Part shown: positions 26,801 to 36,095 of the stretch, one piece after another
How the letters are laid out: every line of letters begins with the position of its first letter
How positions within the stretch are numbered: position 1 is the stretch's first letter
Assembly: GCA_964574635.1 (NCBI GenBank)
Contig: CAZNOG010000008.1
Span: 88,831 to 152,830, forward strand
Direction: 5' to 3'
Length of the DNA stretch: 64,000 nt
DNA from: CAZNOG01 sp964574635
Lineage (GTDB): Bacteria > Bacteroidota > Bacteroidia > Flavobacteriales_D > Cryomorphaceae
Notes under the pieces: model-generated
The model's database searches: none
What the model saw: only the letters and a program-made list of their open reading frames with translations
Told to the model about the DNA's origin: nothing
Position numbers and translations under genes: made by a program

Positions 26801-27603
26801 CTTACCAGAATCTGAAGAGGATCCAGATTCAAACTCTGGCAACCGTTGTTGTCTATGACGGACAAAGTCACCAAGTATTCCCCGGGTTCCTCGAAGGCAT
26901 GCGTAATTTCACCGGGACCGTCGAGGGTATCGATGTTTCCGTCGTCAAAATTCCATACCCAATGCTCTAAGTTAAATCCCGATCCCGCGGTGGATCCTGC
27001 GTCGGCGAAGGTGATGGGCTCCCCAAGACACACCCCGATGGAATTCGTGCCGGCGGGCGGTTCAGGATTGACGATTTCGTTTTGAGCCGTAGGATTGGCA
27101 CAAGGGGTGGTGCACGAAATCAGAGCCTCCCAGCCCGCAGCGGTTCCTCCGCCGTTCGGGTTGGAAGAAAATGCGAAGGTGAGGCACCCACTTGGATTGT
27201 TGATGCTCGCCGTGACGGGAAGTCCTTGAAGTTGCCCTCCCGTGTAACTACCCAACGACGTAGCACCCGTATTGTCTCCGTCGTAAATCGTCAAATAATC
27301 GCTGTTGTTGGGGTTGGGACTCGTGAACAGCTGAAACGCCGCGAATTCAACCTTCACCACCTGTCCGGGTGTGTCGGGGCAGATGGTATACACATAGCTC
27401 TGTCCCGGCTCGTATGGGTTTCCCACGCCGGTGTTCGGGTCGTCACCATCGTCTTTGAACGCCCCGGAACAAGTGTTCACCGTGGCGCCGTCCTCAATGA
27501 TGAAAAATTGTGCAGAGGCATTTTCCGAAATGAAAAACGAAATCAGAAAAAGTACACTTAACGCCCACGAACGCGCCATGAGGGATTGTCGAGTTTTATT
27601 CAT
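23815..27603 (-). CDS. Large secreted CUB/PKD/P-domain protein, T9SS type B cargo
   Basis: 1262 residues. Signal peptide (about 1-32, ending ENASAQ). A first CUB-like domain (about 35-170, with YTICPDTPGQVVKVEF and DYLTIYDGDN) is followed by a PKD domain (about 195-265, WVWNFDDGNIDTLDGPG). Then comes a proprotein-convertase P-like beta domain (about 305-480, HSFIGDLSIAIECPDG and NGEWTFIITDNYAIDNGY) and a second CUB-like region (about 590-700). Several Ig-like/SprB-like modules follow. The last ~90 residues (FIPNSFTPNGDGMNEIWKP ... FVTLIR) are the gliding-motility-associated (CHU_C) T9SS type B domain. It is probably a surface adhesin. The ATG overlaps the stop of the 144-residue gene upstream by four bases. 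Confidence 0.92.
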   Translation of the reverse strand: MNKTRQSLMARSWALSVLFLISFFISENASAQFFIIEDGATVNTCSGAFKDDGDDPNTGVGNPYEPGQSYVYTICPDTPGQVVKVEFAAFQLFTSPNPNNSDYLTIYDGDNTGATSLGSYTGGQLQGLPVTASINNPSGCLTFAFSSNPNGGGTAAGWEALISCTTPCANPTAQNEIVNPEPPAGTNSIGVCLGEPITFADAGSTAGSGFNLEHWVWNFDDGNIDTLDGPGEITHAFEEPGEYLVTLSVIDNNGCQSLNLDPLQILVSTIPVFNTEFNSPICLGSSGAATTISGDPVQSVTWTALPPQVVAGEVYLPDGAGFSYTSSLVFDFFEPNSTLEECDDLLNVMANMEHSFIGDLSIAIECPDGTNVTLLEHPNGGGATYFGEAVDVDSDIAGTGYDYGWSSSSTNGFVTDNANWTMTSYVDNAGNAENNNIVNPGIYESYGDMCDLVGCPLNGEWTFIITDNYAIDNGYIFSWGINFDPSLFPDVTTFTPIIGMGPDSTYWEGPYISSTSSNGNIINVSPPETGFYDYTFYATNNFGCTFDTTIVVEVIEGPEIDAGPDLFLCNDSLELSPGMAGVQGNCGLISGVHTYCYENGNDLVVTYCPDTPGDGTMMQFYILSGTVENNWDEFYVFDGENPSAPLIAGPIYDLTDLSFVATNPTGCITFVIDPDFSNSCASGQQDPLEVYVSCNGGGGMTWNWSPATGLSNPNIQFPSVFVEQPTVYTVTAYPHGMPGCAKTDQITVAPVPEANPGMDTDTTFCYNSPAGILTDYLMGNPMLGGTWTYTETGEPFGSTQLQPMDYPDGASFDLTYTVSNGECTNSSNLTITILGMEVQTCCQTNANPGPDAIACALEYQLQAEPVVGVGTWSGPPNVTFSDIHDPHAIVTAESPGGQITLTWTDNNGFMCSMSQDIVVTFADSLQVDAVTEDAICYDECNGKAIAMVTGGTSATGLYSFEWSGGASSGILQVRDSLCAGVHQLKVTDNVGCTDSTFFTISEPDPQVMTVTHTPPSCADSCDARIVVDASEAVSYSFNNGKSWTTENIGYVCAGPDTVIIKDAVGCRLRQAINISNPPRFIADFNINPNPTTIENTLVTFQDVSQPGPIRYSRYDIYADYKIATVYDRISQFDFPRDTSGTYEVRLISESENGCIDTVYKEVIVNDELLWFIPNSFTPNGDGMNEIWKPVGVTYDPEKYDLRIFDRWGREVFHTTDINEGWRGNVQGSDYFVPMGVYTYFIQFSSSTSKKKKQIKGFVTLIR

Positions 27604-28034
27604 TGGGTTTGCTTGTTCTTTCGAGTGTAGAGCCGTCTGACGATGGATTCGGGTAAGACGACGAGCATCTTCCCATTGCTCATTTGAAAGTATCGCGTGA
27701 TTTCCGACGCACCGAAGTCATACCCCAGTACGCCCCAGGTTTTTGATTCCATGGCCGTCTCGTCCGGGAGTGGGGTAGTGGAGTACAACGGTTCGATTTC
27801 GCTGACATGACCGGAATAGTCCACCGTTTTGCCCGGCGGAATCTCCGCTACGTAGTAACCGTGCTCATTCCAAAAGGCGAGAAATTTCGCTTTTTCGGGT
27901 TGATCGGCGATCAGCGCATCGACCTTCTCCTGCCCTACGTACTCCCTGAGCAATTCGAAATTTGCGGTCGTTTGACCGTGAACGGTGGTGTGTATTAGGG
28001 CGATGAGTGCGAAGAGGAGCAAGGGGCGGTTCAT
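27600..28034 (-). CDS. Small exported protein of unknown function in the adhesin operon
   Basis: 144 residues with a cleavable signal peptide (about 1-20, ending TTVHGQ). The mature part is mixed alpha/beta (FELLREYVGQEKVDALIADQ, FLAFWNEHGYYVAEIPPG, YFQMSNGKMLVVLPESIVRR) and ends in a basic tail. No T9SS C-terminal domain is present, so it is probably periplasmic. I do not recognise a family. It lies between two giant T9SS cargo genes: 66 bases after the upstream one and overlapping the downstream one by four bases. That position suggests a helper role in secretion or attachment of the adhesins, which is inference. Confidence 0.7.
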   Translation of the reverse strand: MNRPLLLFALIALIHTTVHGQTTANFELLREYVGQEKVDALIADQPEKAKFLAFWNEHGYYVAEIPPGKTVDYSGHVSEIEPLYSTTPLPDETAMESKTWGVLGYDFGASEITRYFQMSNGKMLVVLPESIVRRLYTRKNKQTQ

Positions 28035-28100
28035 ACGGGTATGAAATGTTTAAATCGATGACGCCATCCTCACTCAAAAGTTGACCGTACAGAGGGCGAT

Positions 28101-31100
28101 TTATCTCACAACCGTCACCCGCCCCGTAAAGTCTACTTCTTCATCGTTGATAGCGTTTTTCATCTCGATGACCCAAATATACACACCTCCTTCGACGTAG
28201 TGGTCACCTCCCATCAAGCTTCCGTTCCATTTTTTGTTCGGATCACGTGTGGTGAATACCAGTTCGCCGAGGCGGTTGTATATCGATAGCCTGTAGTCAC
28301 TCTCGTCAACGTGTTTCAACACGGGTCCCCACAGGTCGTTGAGGCCATCCGAATTCGGCGTAAACGCGTTCGGCACGTAGACCAGCATCTCGGGTCTTAC
28401 CTCGATGACGTCGGAAAATTCGTTCAAGCATCCCGAAGCCGGATCGAACGCGGTCAAGCTCACCGTGTAGTCCGCTACCACACCTTCGGGGAATTCATAA
28501 ACCGGGTTGCGTTCTTGGGAAGTTCCCATGTCGTCGAAATTCCACATGTACAGCAATTGTCCACTGCTGCTCCACGACAGGTTTTCGAAACGAACTTTGG
28601 TGTCTTCCGTTCGAACGGGATCAGGTGAGTGAACGAAACGCACACGCGGTCCCGGATCCACGCTGATGATCATAGTATCCTTGGCGGTACAACTTCCATT
28701 GGAAGCCGTCAACACGTACTGGAAGTTTCTTACGTCGGGGAAAAATCCGGTGGCGTGGAACGTGGGATTGGCTACGTTGTCGTCAGACAATCGATCCGAA
28801 GGATACCACGAATAGGTAAGACCCGGTACGGGATTCACGCCGATGCGGATCGTCCCGTCGTCCTCGCACATGATTTTGTCTTCGAGTACCGGTGCGTCGG
28901 GCAATTCTCCTACGGGGATAAATCTCGAACTTCCGGTCAGATTCGCACACGTGGGGTTGGAACCGTCGGAAATCGAAATCACCTCGACGTATACGGGCTC
29001 CACCGGGAAGATCGTACGCAAGTAATTCGTTCCGATGCCGGACAATGCGAAGGTGTCGCCATCGAGTACGTAGGTCAGATCGAACGGGGGATTCCCCTGC
29101 AGATCGAAGGTGAGGTCGAGCTGTTCACCGATGCACACTTCGTCCTGATTCGAAAGGATATCCACCGAGGGAATGGGGTTCACGACCAGAGAAGCCTGAC
29201 TCGTCATCGTTTGACCCGAGCAGTTTTGATCCGTGACGGTAACCAAAGTGTAGTTTCCTTCGAGTTCCGATTCGAAAGTGTGGTAGGGCGTGGAGGCATT
29301 GATGTTCAGCGGGGGCTGAGGTACACCGTCCACATTGTATTGAACCGTCCAAGGTCCCGTACCGGTGACCTGCACCGTAAAGGCGGCTTCGTTTCCTTCG
29401 CAGACGACGCCTCCACCGGTCAACGTTGCCGTGGGTGCTTCGATGATTTCAACTTGCATCGCCCCGGATACCGAGCCGTCACAGTTGTTGTCGCTTACGG
29501 AAACCAGTTCGAAGTATCCTCCCTCGTAGGTTGAAATTACATACGATGACGATGAGGTCGTAACCGGTTCTTGCAATTCCCCGTCGATGGAATATTCAAA
29601 GGTCCAAGGACCGCTACCGGTAAGCGAAACCACCGGGCCGTCGCCCGTTCCTTCGCATACTTGGGAATTACCCCCGAGATCAGCGGTGGGTGTGGCGAAA
29701 TTGGAAATTTGCGCCTGACCCGAAACGTTGCCTTCGCAGTGACTGTCGCTGATGGAAGTCAATACGTAAGTTCCGGGAAGGGCCGAAGTCAAGGTGTAAG
29801 AGTCGGAAGACGTCGTTACCGCGCCCTGATCGTTCCCATCGATGGAATAAGTGAACGTGTAAGGTGGTTCGCCCGTGAACTGAATTTCCAGACTCACCGG
29901 AACACCTACGCACACGGTGGCTCCACCCGTTATATTGGCGGTGGGGATCTCGTGGAACACGACGGGAACTCCATTGCTGAAATCCGAACAGATGTGATCG
30001 AGGTCCACGCCTCCCAAGCCGTTATTGTTTCCGGCTACCGCGGTGACGTAATACATCGTCCCGTATTCCAAGCCGGAGGTGTACCCGAAGGTTCCCGTGG
30101 CCGATGTCGCAAGTACGGTTCCGATGGAGGTTTCGCTTCCGTCATGCAGGAGGAATTGGAACGCGTCGTTTCCGTCGAGGACTTGGTTTCCGTTGTGGGC
30201 CACCGAAATCGTTTCATCGGCACACGCTTCCAAATACGCAACTTGAATACTTCCCGCGTTCGTGGTGCATTCACACGTGTGGGCACCTACAACCGAAACA
30301 GGTTCGCACGCACCGTTGTCGCTGACCGTATAGTTGTACGCACTTCCCGAAGGAATGACAGGACTCGTGAATACTCCGCCCACGATGGAACCGTTGCCGA
30401 TGCTCGATATATTGGAGGTCACGACGTAAGATCCGGGGGATCCTCCGCTGACTTCGAAGGTCAACGTGTAATTTTCGTTGTTTGCGTCACAAGACCTCAC
30501 CACGTTCGATACCACCAGCGGTTGATCGACGGTAACCGTAGTTGGGGTTCCCGTGTCAAAGCCGTCGCAATTCGAATCGCTTACCGACAATACCGTATAG
30601 GTTGTCGTGGTCGTCGGGCATACGGTAACCACGTGCTGGTCGTTGATGTTCGTCAGGGTAATCGGTGAAGAAGGATTGTTTGAATTCTGGTACACTACGG
30701 TGAATGGTCCGTCTCCCTCGAGATCGAAAACCAAATCGGCGCATTCACCGAGGCAGATGGAACTGCCCCCGGTGATGTTTACCGCGGCGGGACAGTCGCA
30801 CTGGGGCTCCACACCCTGAACCACGACGTCCGAACAAGGGGATCCGTCGGAAACGGTGAAATTGTAATCCGTTCCGTTGGGTATTTCGTAGGAGGTGAAT
30901 ATGGCGGGGTTTGAGCCTGTAATGGTTCCGTTGGGAACGGTGTAATTGCCGTCTCCTCCCGTAATCTCAAAGCTTACCGTATACGCGGTTTGGCTCGTGT
31001 TGCACAATACTACCTCGGAGCTTACGGACAAAGGTGCGTAAATGGTGATGTCATACGTGGCCTGATCGTCGGGACACTCGCTTCCCGATACCGTATACGT

Positions 31101-34100
31101 GTAAAGTCCTGAAGAGGCCGGAGTCTGGGGTACGGTGTTGTTCGTTACGGTCACGGGTCCGGTGAAAGTACCCGAGCCATCCGCGCCGGCGTCGATGAGG
31201 GTGTTTAAGTTCAAAGTTCCACCTTGGCAGAAATCCGCGGCCACGTCCGGCCCGGCATTGGGCAGGCTTTCAACGGAAACCGTAACGGACGCATTGACTC
31301 CGGTAAAGCAATTGACGTCGGATACCTGGGTAAGGGTATACGTGGTGGTTTGGGTCGGGGACACCGTAATTACGTCGCCGTTGAAAAATGGTCCGGCATC
31401 CGTTATGGGCGTCGTGCCCTCCGTATAGTTGAGGTAGAAGGGTTCGGCACCCGAGAGATTCAGTACGAGGTCCACGGAACCGCCTTCACAAATCGAAGTG
31501 TTTCCGGTTCCCCAAGACGCGGTGGCGGGACAGTCGCAGATCGGACCCAATTGGTTGTTGACCGATACGTCCGGACAAGGGCTGCCGTCGCTTACGGTAT
31601 ACGAATACGTGCTACCACTGGGAAGAAGGTCGGAAGTGAATACCGCCGGTGTGACCGAGGTGTTCAACGTCCCGGAAAGTCCGCTCACCGCATAACTGCC
31701 GTCCCCTCCGGTGATTTCGAAGGTGACGGTGTAATCCGTCTGCGCCGCGTTGCACTCGGTAATCACGTTGGTCACGGACAACGGCTCGAGAATGGTGACG
31801 TTGTAATTCGCAAAATCGGAAGCGCAGTGTGCGTCGCTGACCTCATATACATACGTGCCCGAATTGGATGCATTCAGCGTGATGATTCCATTCGACGGGT
31901 TTTGGAATTGTCCCGATTCCGCACCCGGATCCACGATGTTGTTGAGGTTGTATGAACCGCCAGTTCCGCAGAGGGTCACACTCACATCGGGTCCGGCGTT
32001 TGGCTGGGCATGAACCTGAATGGACAGATTGGCCGATTCTGAGCACGTGCCGTTGCTCACTTCGTATTGGAAGTTGATCGTTTGGCCGGCCAATCCACTC
32101 ACGTTAAACTGGTCGGAAATATTGTTGTCTCCCGAAGGCAGGTTGTTCCACTCCCCGCCCGAATCCGGACTGCCCATCAAGTAGCTCGACAGGCTGATGA
32201 TGCCCGCGCTCTCACAGACATTGGCCGTGGTGTTGGTGCCTGCATTTACCGCATCGTCGACGATGACCGTCACTTGGGCGGAGGGGTTGGGGCAGGAACC
32301 GCCGGGGAATTCATAGGTAAAAGTACCGGGCGGTGTCGTTCCGGGAATGAACATTCCACTTCCCGGCGACCAGTTTCCTCCGCTGTCGGGGCTGCCTCCG
32401 GTCACCAGTTGAAAGGGTGCATCCGATTCGCATACGGTGATTACGGTGTCCTCACCCGGGTTGGGGAGGCTGGTATAGCCGATGTTCAAAGTGGCGGTGG
32501 CCACGCACAAACCGTTGGGGGTCGATGTCGCAGTGTACGTGTACGAACCCACGGGGTCCACACCATACGTGAATGTACCGTCCGTCGGACCGCCCGTGGG
32601 AACGGACGTCCAGGTACCCGCGTCGGGTGGGGTGGGGTAGCTCAGGATGCTGTCCAAGCTGATGGTTCCCGTCATGTTGGGACAGAGCATCACCGTGGAT
32701 GAGTTGCCCACGAAGGGAACGGACTCAATCGAAATCGTCACCGATTGACTGGCCGATCCACAACCGTTGTCGGGAATGGTGTAGGTGTATGTCCCCGAAA
32801 CCGCGGTCGACGGATTCAGGAGGTTGCCTGTAAAACCGTTGGGTCCCGACCAGAACGAGGGGTTCGTGGAGCTGGGCGGGGTGTCGAAGAGGGAAAAGAG
32901 ATTCAAAGTTCCTCCCGATTCGCAAAGCTCGTGGGGACCGGGCAGGAAGGTTCCCGCATTCGGTGCGTTGATCAAGTTGATTTGCACCTGGGCCGTGGAT
33001 TGGCATCCCGCAGGTCCCACCACGTAAGTATAGATGTCGCCGTTGTTCACCGCGTCTCCGTTGACGGTCGCACCCACGTCGGAACCGTTCAATTGCCATG
33101 TGCCCGGACCGTCAGGTGTGCCGCCGAGTCCGTTTGCCAGCGGCACGTTCACGTCGTTGGAGCAGATGTCCAAAACGCCGCTGGTACCCGCATTGGGCAG
33201 TTGGTTGATGGTGATGTTCACCGATGCACTCGAGGCACCGCACCCGTTGTTTGGGATGGTGTACGTGTACGTTCCCGATTGGGCGGTGGCCGGGTTCAGT
33301 GTGCCGCCGGTGAAGCCGCCGGGTCCGCTCCAGTTTGCCGCGGAAATTTGGTTCGGCGGTGTGTCGAAGAGGGTGAACAAGTCGACCGGGGAATCCGATT
33401 CACAGAAAACGTGAGGTCCGGGAAGGAAGGTTCCTGCATTCGGCGAGGTAATCAAGTTGATTTGTACTTGGGCGGTGGATTGGCAACCCGCGGGTCCTAC
33501 CACATAGGTGTACATGGCGCCGTTGTTGACGGCATCGCCGTTTACCGTCGGCCCCACGGGGTTCCCACCCAAAAACCAAGTCCCCGAACCATCCGGGGTT
33601 CCTCCCAATCCGTTTGAGAGAGGCACGTTCATGTCGCCGGAACAGATGTCCAGTATCCCGTTCGATCCCGCGTTGGGCAGATCGTTGATCACGATGTCGA
33701 CCGATACGCTGGATGTGCCGCATCCGTTGTCGGGAATCGTGTAGGTGTATGTACCCGACTGTGCCGTGCTCAAGTTCAGGTTCGGTCCCACGGGGCCGCT
33801 CGGTCCCATCCAATACGTCGGATTGACGACGTTGGGCGGCGGGTTCAGCAAGGTGAAGAGATTGACCGTTCCGTCGGTTTCGCAATACTCGTGGGGTCCC
33901 GGAAGTGAAGAGCCCGCATTGGGAGCTTGAGTCAAGTTTATTTCGACCTGCGAAGTCGCTTGGCAACCGCCGGGTCCGACCTCATAGATGTATATGTCTC
34001 CATCATTTACGGCGTCCCCGTTCACGGTAGCCGACACCGGGTTGCCATTCAAATACCACGTGCCCGGTCCATCGGGGGTGCCGCCCAATCCGGATATCAA

Positions 34101-36095
34101 AGGCACGTTCATGTCGTTCGTACAAATTTCGAGCGTTCCGCTGATGCCCGGATCGGGGACGGTAAGTTCGGTGACGGTAAGCGTGGTCTGATCGGACCCG
34201 CACGGGCTGGTGATGGTGTATGTGTACACGCCCGGACTATGTATGGCCGGGATGTAAAAACCACCCGGGATGACGTCGTTGAGCGGGGCGGGGCCCACCC
34301 ATTCGCCGTTGGGTTGTGGCGTTCCCTGAAGGGAGTCGTACATCGAAAAGCTAAGCTCCGTTTCGCAAACGATGGCCGTGCCCGGCGAACCGGCATCGGT
34401 TTCATCGGAAAGAATGGTCAACTCCAGTACGTTGGATGACAAACACTGCGTGCCCACCAAACCGCCTTCGTACATGAAAGTGTACGTTTCATTCGGTGGA
34501 TACGCCGCCGGATCGAATGGGAAGCTCACTTCGGTGATGGCTCCGTCCAAGGTATACCATGTGCCGTTGGGGTTCGGCGTGCCGTCCATCATACCGAGGA
34601 AATCGTCGAAATCCAACATGGGGCCGTCGTTGCAAATGGTCGTTAAGGTGTGTTCTCCCGGCTCAAACGGCGGTTCTACGTTGATGAATACCGTATCCGT
34701 GGTGAGCGGGCAAGGGGGGTTGATGGAGTAGTAAATGCAGTAACCGCTTTGGAGAGTGCCCCCGGCACCGTTGAAATTGTCCGGGTCGATGCAGATCGCG
34801 GAATTGGAATACAGGTACTGGAATTCTCCCGTATTCGTATAACAAACCCACTGCCCGCCCGGAATGGGTGCCAACGGAGCGTTCACCGCAGCCAAGGAAT
34901 CCATCAGACAGAAGGGGTCGTCCAAAGTACAGATATCCACATATGCCGGCACCAAAGGATCGGAAGAACCGGGAGAAATGACGATGTTGAATTGAACCGT
35001 CGTGTAGCACCCCCCGGCGTCGTAATACTCACCAAGGAAGAGTCCGGAAGTATGGATGGCCGGATCCAAGATGCCCCCCGTGAGCGGAGTTCCGGCGGGA
35101 TCCGTCCACGTCGTGGATGGTGGTGGTTCGTAATTCGGGTTTGTCCATAGGTTGAGAATAGGCACGGGTTGCGAATCGCAGTACCCCGTTGTGGCTTGTG
35201 GGCCGAGGTCTATGTTCTCTATGACGATGTAGCTCGTGTTGATGCAATCATCCGTTCCGACCACCGAATAGCTGTATACGCCCGGTCCGTCCACGTTGGG
35301 GTCGAAAATGGCGGAGCCGGTGCTTCCGTTGCCCGACCATCCCGCCGGTCCCGCCCAAAGACCGGGAGTGTCGATGGGGCCTTGCAAAGTGTCCATCAAA
35401 TCGAAGGGCGTAGTACCACAGATGTTCAGAGGCTCTGCCGGGGGAACCCCCGACTCGGCGTCGCAGCAATTGAGGGTGAGTACACCAAGGTTGGGGCTGG
35501 TGGGCGTCGATTCACACGCCGTCGAGCCACCCCAACTGCCCGATTCCCCATCACCCAGAAGATGAATGACAGGCAGGATGTTTGCACCATCCAGAGGGCT
35601 TCCACCCCCGCCGCATTGGGCATCCAATGTGACTGTAAAACAAAAGGTGAAGTCCGACGGAAAGTTGGAACAGTTGTCGCCGTAATTGTTACCGGGGTTT
35701 CCGTCCTGCGGCCCACCTGAGTTGGCGTCGTAGAAAAATCCCGGGCCGTGAATGGAGCCGTTGGCGGAGCTTGTCACCGACTCCATCCACATCCAATTTC
35801 CGTTGGCGAACCCACAGGCCTGCGGCGCCTGTATGTCGGTGACGCTGGACATGTCCCAGCCGGGAGGGAAATTGAATTCAATGCCGTGAAGCCAGTTCGC
35901 ACCACTCATCTGGTAATAAGTGATGGTAAGGCACATTTCCACCGATTGACCCGCCTCATAGGCTCCGTTAATTGGGGGTGGGTTCACCGTCCAACTGGTG
36001 TTCGAGCAGTTTTGGGCTGACAAATTTTGCGGGAGCCAAAATAAGAAGAGTAGAAACCCAAGTAGTGTATGTCGAGCGGTAAAAGTTTTAAGCAT
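28101..36095 (-). CDS. Giant repetitive surface adhesin, T9SS type B cargo
   Basis: About 2664 residues from the ATG at 36095 (upstream in-frame ATGs would precede the signal peptide awkwardly). The signal peptide LLGFLLFLFWLPQNLSAQ leads into a ~200-residue cohesin-like or beta domain (ITYYQMSGANWLHGIEFNF). Then come many ~80-90-residue Ig-like modules with paired cysteines (ICSNDVNVPLANGLGGTPDG, SGTYTYTIPDNGCG). Residues about 642-1123 are three near-identical 160-residue units. Later modules (about 1380-1800) carry FEITGGDGSY/VSDGSPC repeats. The C-terminus (YVPNAFTPNSDGLNDLWGP ... GRVTVVR) is the CHU_C T9SS type B domain. By analogy with SprB-type proteins it is a motility or attachment adhesin. 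It is first in a three-gene operon. Confidence 0.93.
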   Translation of the reverse strand: MLKTFTARHTLLGFLLFLFWLPQNLSAQNCSNTSWTVNPPPINGAYEAGQSVEMCLTITYYQMSGANWLHGIEFNFPPGWDMSSVTDIQAPQACGFANGNWMWMESVTSSANGSIHGPGFFYDANSGGPQDGNPGNNYGDNCSNFPSDFTFCFTVTLDAQCGGGGSPLDGANILPVIHLLGDGESGSWGGSTACESTPTSPNLGVLTLNCCDAESGVPPAEPLNICGTTPFDLMDTLQGPIDTPGLWAGPAGWSGNGSTGSAIFDPNVDGPGVYSYSVVGTDDCINTSYIVIENIDLGPQATTGYCDSQPVPILNLWTNPNYEPPPSTTWTDPAGTPLTGGILDPAIHTSGLFLGEYYDAGGCYTTVQFNIVISPGSSDPLVPAYVDICTLDDPFCLMDSLAAVNAPLAPIPGGQWVCYTNTGEFQYLYSNSAICIDPDNFNGAGGTLQSGYCIYYSINPPCPLTTDTVFINVEPPFEPGEHTLTTICNDGPMLDFDDFLGMMDGTPNPNGTWYTLDGAITEVSFPFDPAAYPPNETYTFMYEGGLVGTQCLSSNVLELTILSDETDAGSPGTAIVCETELSFSMYDSLQGTPQPNGEWVGPAPLNDVIPGGFYIPAIHSPGVYTYTITSPCGSDQTTLTVTELTVPDPGISGTLEICTNDMNVPLISGLGGTPDGPGTWYLNGNPVSATVNGDAVNDGDIYIYEVGPGGCQATSQVEINLTQAPNAGSSLPGPHEYCETDGTVNLFTLLNPPPNVVNPTYWMGPSGPVGPNLNLSTAQSGTYTYTIPDNGCGTSSVSVDIVINDLPNAGSNGILDICSGDMNVPLSNGLGGTPDGSGTWFLGGNPVGPTVNGDAVNNGAMYTYVVGPAGCQSTAQVQINLITSPNAGTFLPGPHVFCESDSPVDLFTLFDTPPNQISAANWSGPGGFTGGTLNPATAQSGTYTYTIPNNGCGASSASVNITINQLPNAGTSGVLDICSNDVNVPLANGLGGTPDGPGTWQLNGSDVGATVNGDAVNNGDIYTYVVGPAGCQSTAQVQINLINAPNAGTFLPGPHELCESGGTLNLFSLFDTPPSSTNPSFWSGPNGFTGNLLNPSTAVSGTYTYTIPDNGCGSASQSVTISIESVPFVGNSSTVMLCPNMTGTISLDSILSYPTPPDAGTWTSVPTGGPTDGTFTYGVDPVGSYTYTATSTPNGLCVATATLNIGYTSLPNPGEDTVITVCESDAPFQLVTGGSPDSGGNWSPGSGMFIPGTTPPGTFTYEFPGGSCPNPSAQVTVIVDDAVNAGTNTTANVCESAGIISLSSYLMGSPDSGGEWNNLPSGDNNISDQFNVSGLAGQTINFQYEVSNGTCSESANLSIQVHAQPNAGPDVSVTLCGTGGSYNLNNIVDPGAESGQFQNPSNGIITLNASNSGTYVYEVSDAHCASDFANYNVTILEPLSVTNVITECNAAQTDYTVTFEITGGDGSYAVSGLSGTLNTSVTPAVFTSDLLPSGSTYSYTVSDGSPCPDVSVNNQLGPICDCPATASWGTGNTSICEGGSVDLVLNLSGAEPFYLNYTEGTTPITDAGPFFNGDVITVSPTQTTTYTLTQVSDVNCFTGVNASVTVSVESLPNAGPDVAADFCQGGTLNLNTLIDAGADGSGTFTGPVTVTNNTVPQTPASSGLYTYTVSGSECPDDQATYDITIYAPLSVSSEVVLCNTSQTAYTVSFEITGGDGNYTVPNGTITGSNPAIFTSYEIPNGTDYNFTVSDGSPCSDVVVQGVEPQCDCPAAVNITGGSSICLGECADLVFDLEGDGPFTVVYQNSNNPSSPITLTNINDQHVVTVCPTTTTTYTVLSVSDSNCDGFDTGTPTTVTVDQPLVVSNVVRSCDANNENYTLTFEVSGGSPGSYVVTSNISSIGNGSIVGGVFTSPVIPSGSAYNYTVSDNGACEPVSVVGAHTCECTTNAGSIQVAYLEACADETISVAHNGNQVLDGNDAFQFLLHDGSETSIGTVLATSATGTFGYTSGLEYGTMYYVTAVAGNNNGLGGVDLDHICSDFSNGVPVVFHEIPTANITGGATVCVGVPVSLEIQFTGEPPYTFTYSIDGNDQGAVTTSSDSYTLTSALPGTYVLTSISDSHCEGNVSGQAQISNFATPTADLGGNSQVCEGTGDGPVVSLTGSGPWTFEYSIDGELQEPVTTSSSSYVISTYEGGYFELVSVSDNNCDGSVSGAMQVEIIEAPTATLTGGGVVCEGNEAAFTVQVTGTGPWTVQYNVDGVPQPPLNINASTPYHTFESELEGNYTLVTVTDQNCSGQTMTSQASLVVNPIPSVDILSNQDEVCIGEQLDLTFDLQGNPPFDLTYVLDGDTFALSGIGTNYLRTIFPVEPVYVEVISISDGSNPTCANLTGSSRFIPVGELPDAPVLEDKIMCEDDGTIRIGVNPVPGLTYSWYPSDRLSDDNVANPTFHATGFFPDVRNFQYVLTASNGSCTAKDTMIISVDPGPRVRFVHSPDPVRTEDTKVRFENLSWSSSGQLLYMWNFDDMGTSQERNPVYEFPEGVVADYTVSLTAFDPASGCLNEFSDVIEVRPEMLVYVPNAFTPNSDGLNDLWGPVLKHVDESDYRLSIYNRLGELVFTTRDPNKKWNGSLMGGDHYVEGGVYIWVIEMKNAINDEEVDFTGRVTVVR
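32725..34164 (-). repeat. Three tandem 480-bp repeats inside the giant adhesin gene
   Basis: The sequence ATCAAGTTGA and its surroundings recur at 32971, 33451 and, with changes, 33931: exactly 480 bases apart. Each unit encodes 160 residues (two Ig-like modules). The two downstream-coordinate units are the more alike; the third has diverged. Unit boundaries given here are approximate in phase. Confidence 0.85.

Noticed and set aside
28629..29534. Long plus-strand open frames opposite the giant adhesin gene
   Set aside because: They are antisense shadows caused by the base composition of the repetitive gene, with no recognisable domains or promoters.
32725..34164. CRISPR array
   Set aside because: The repeats are 480 bp, directly tandem without spacers and inside a coding frame.
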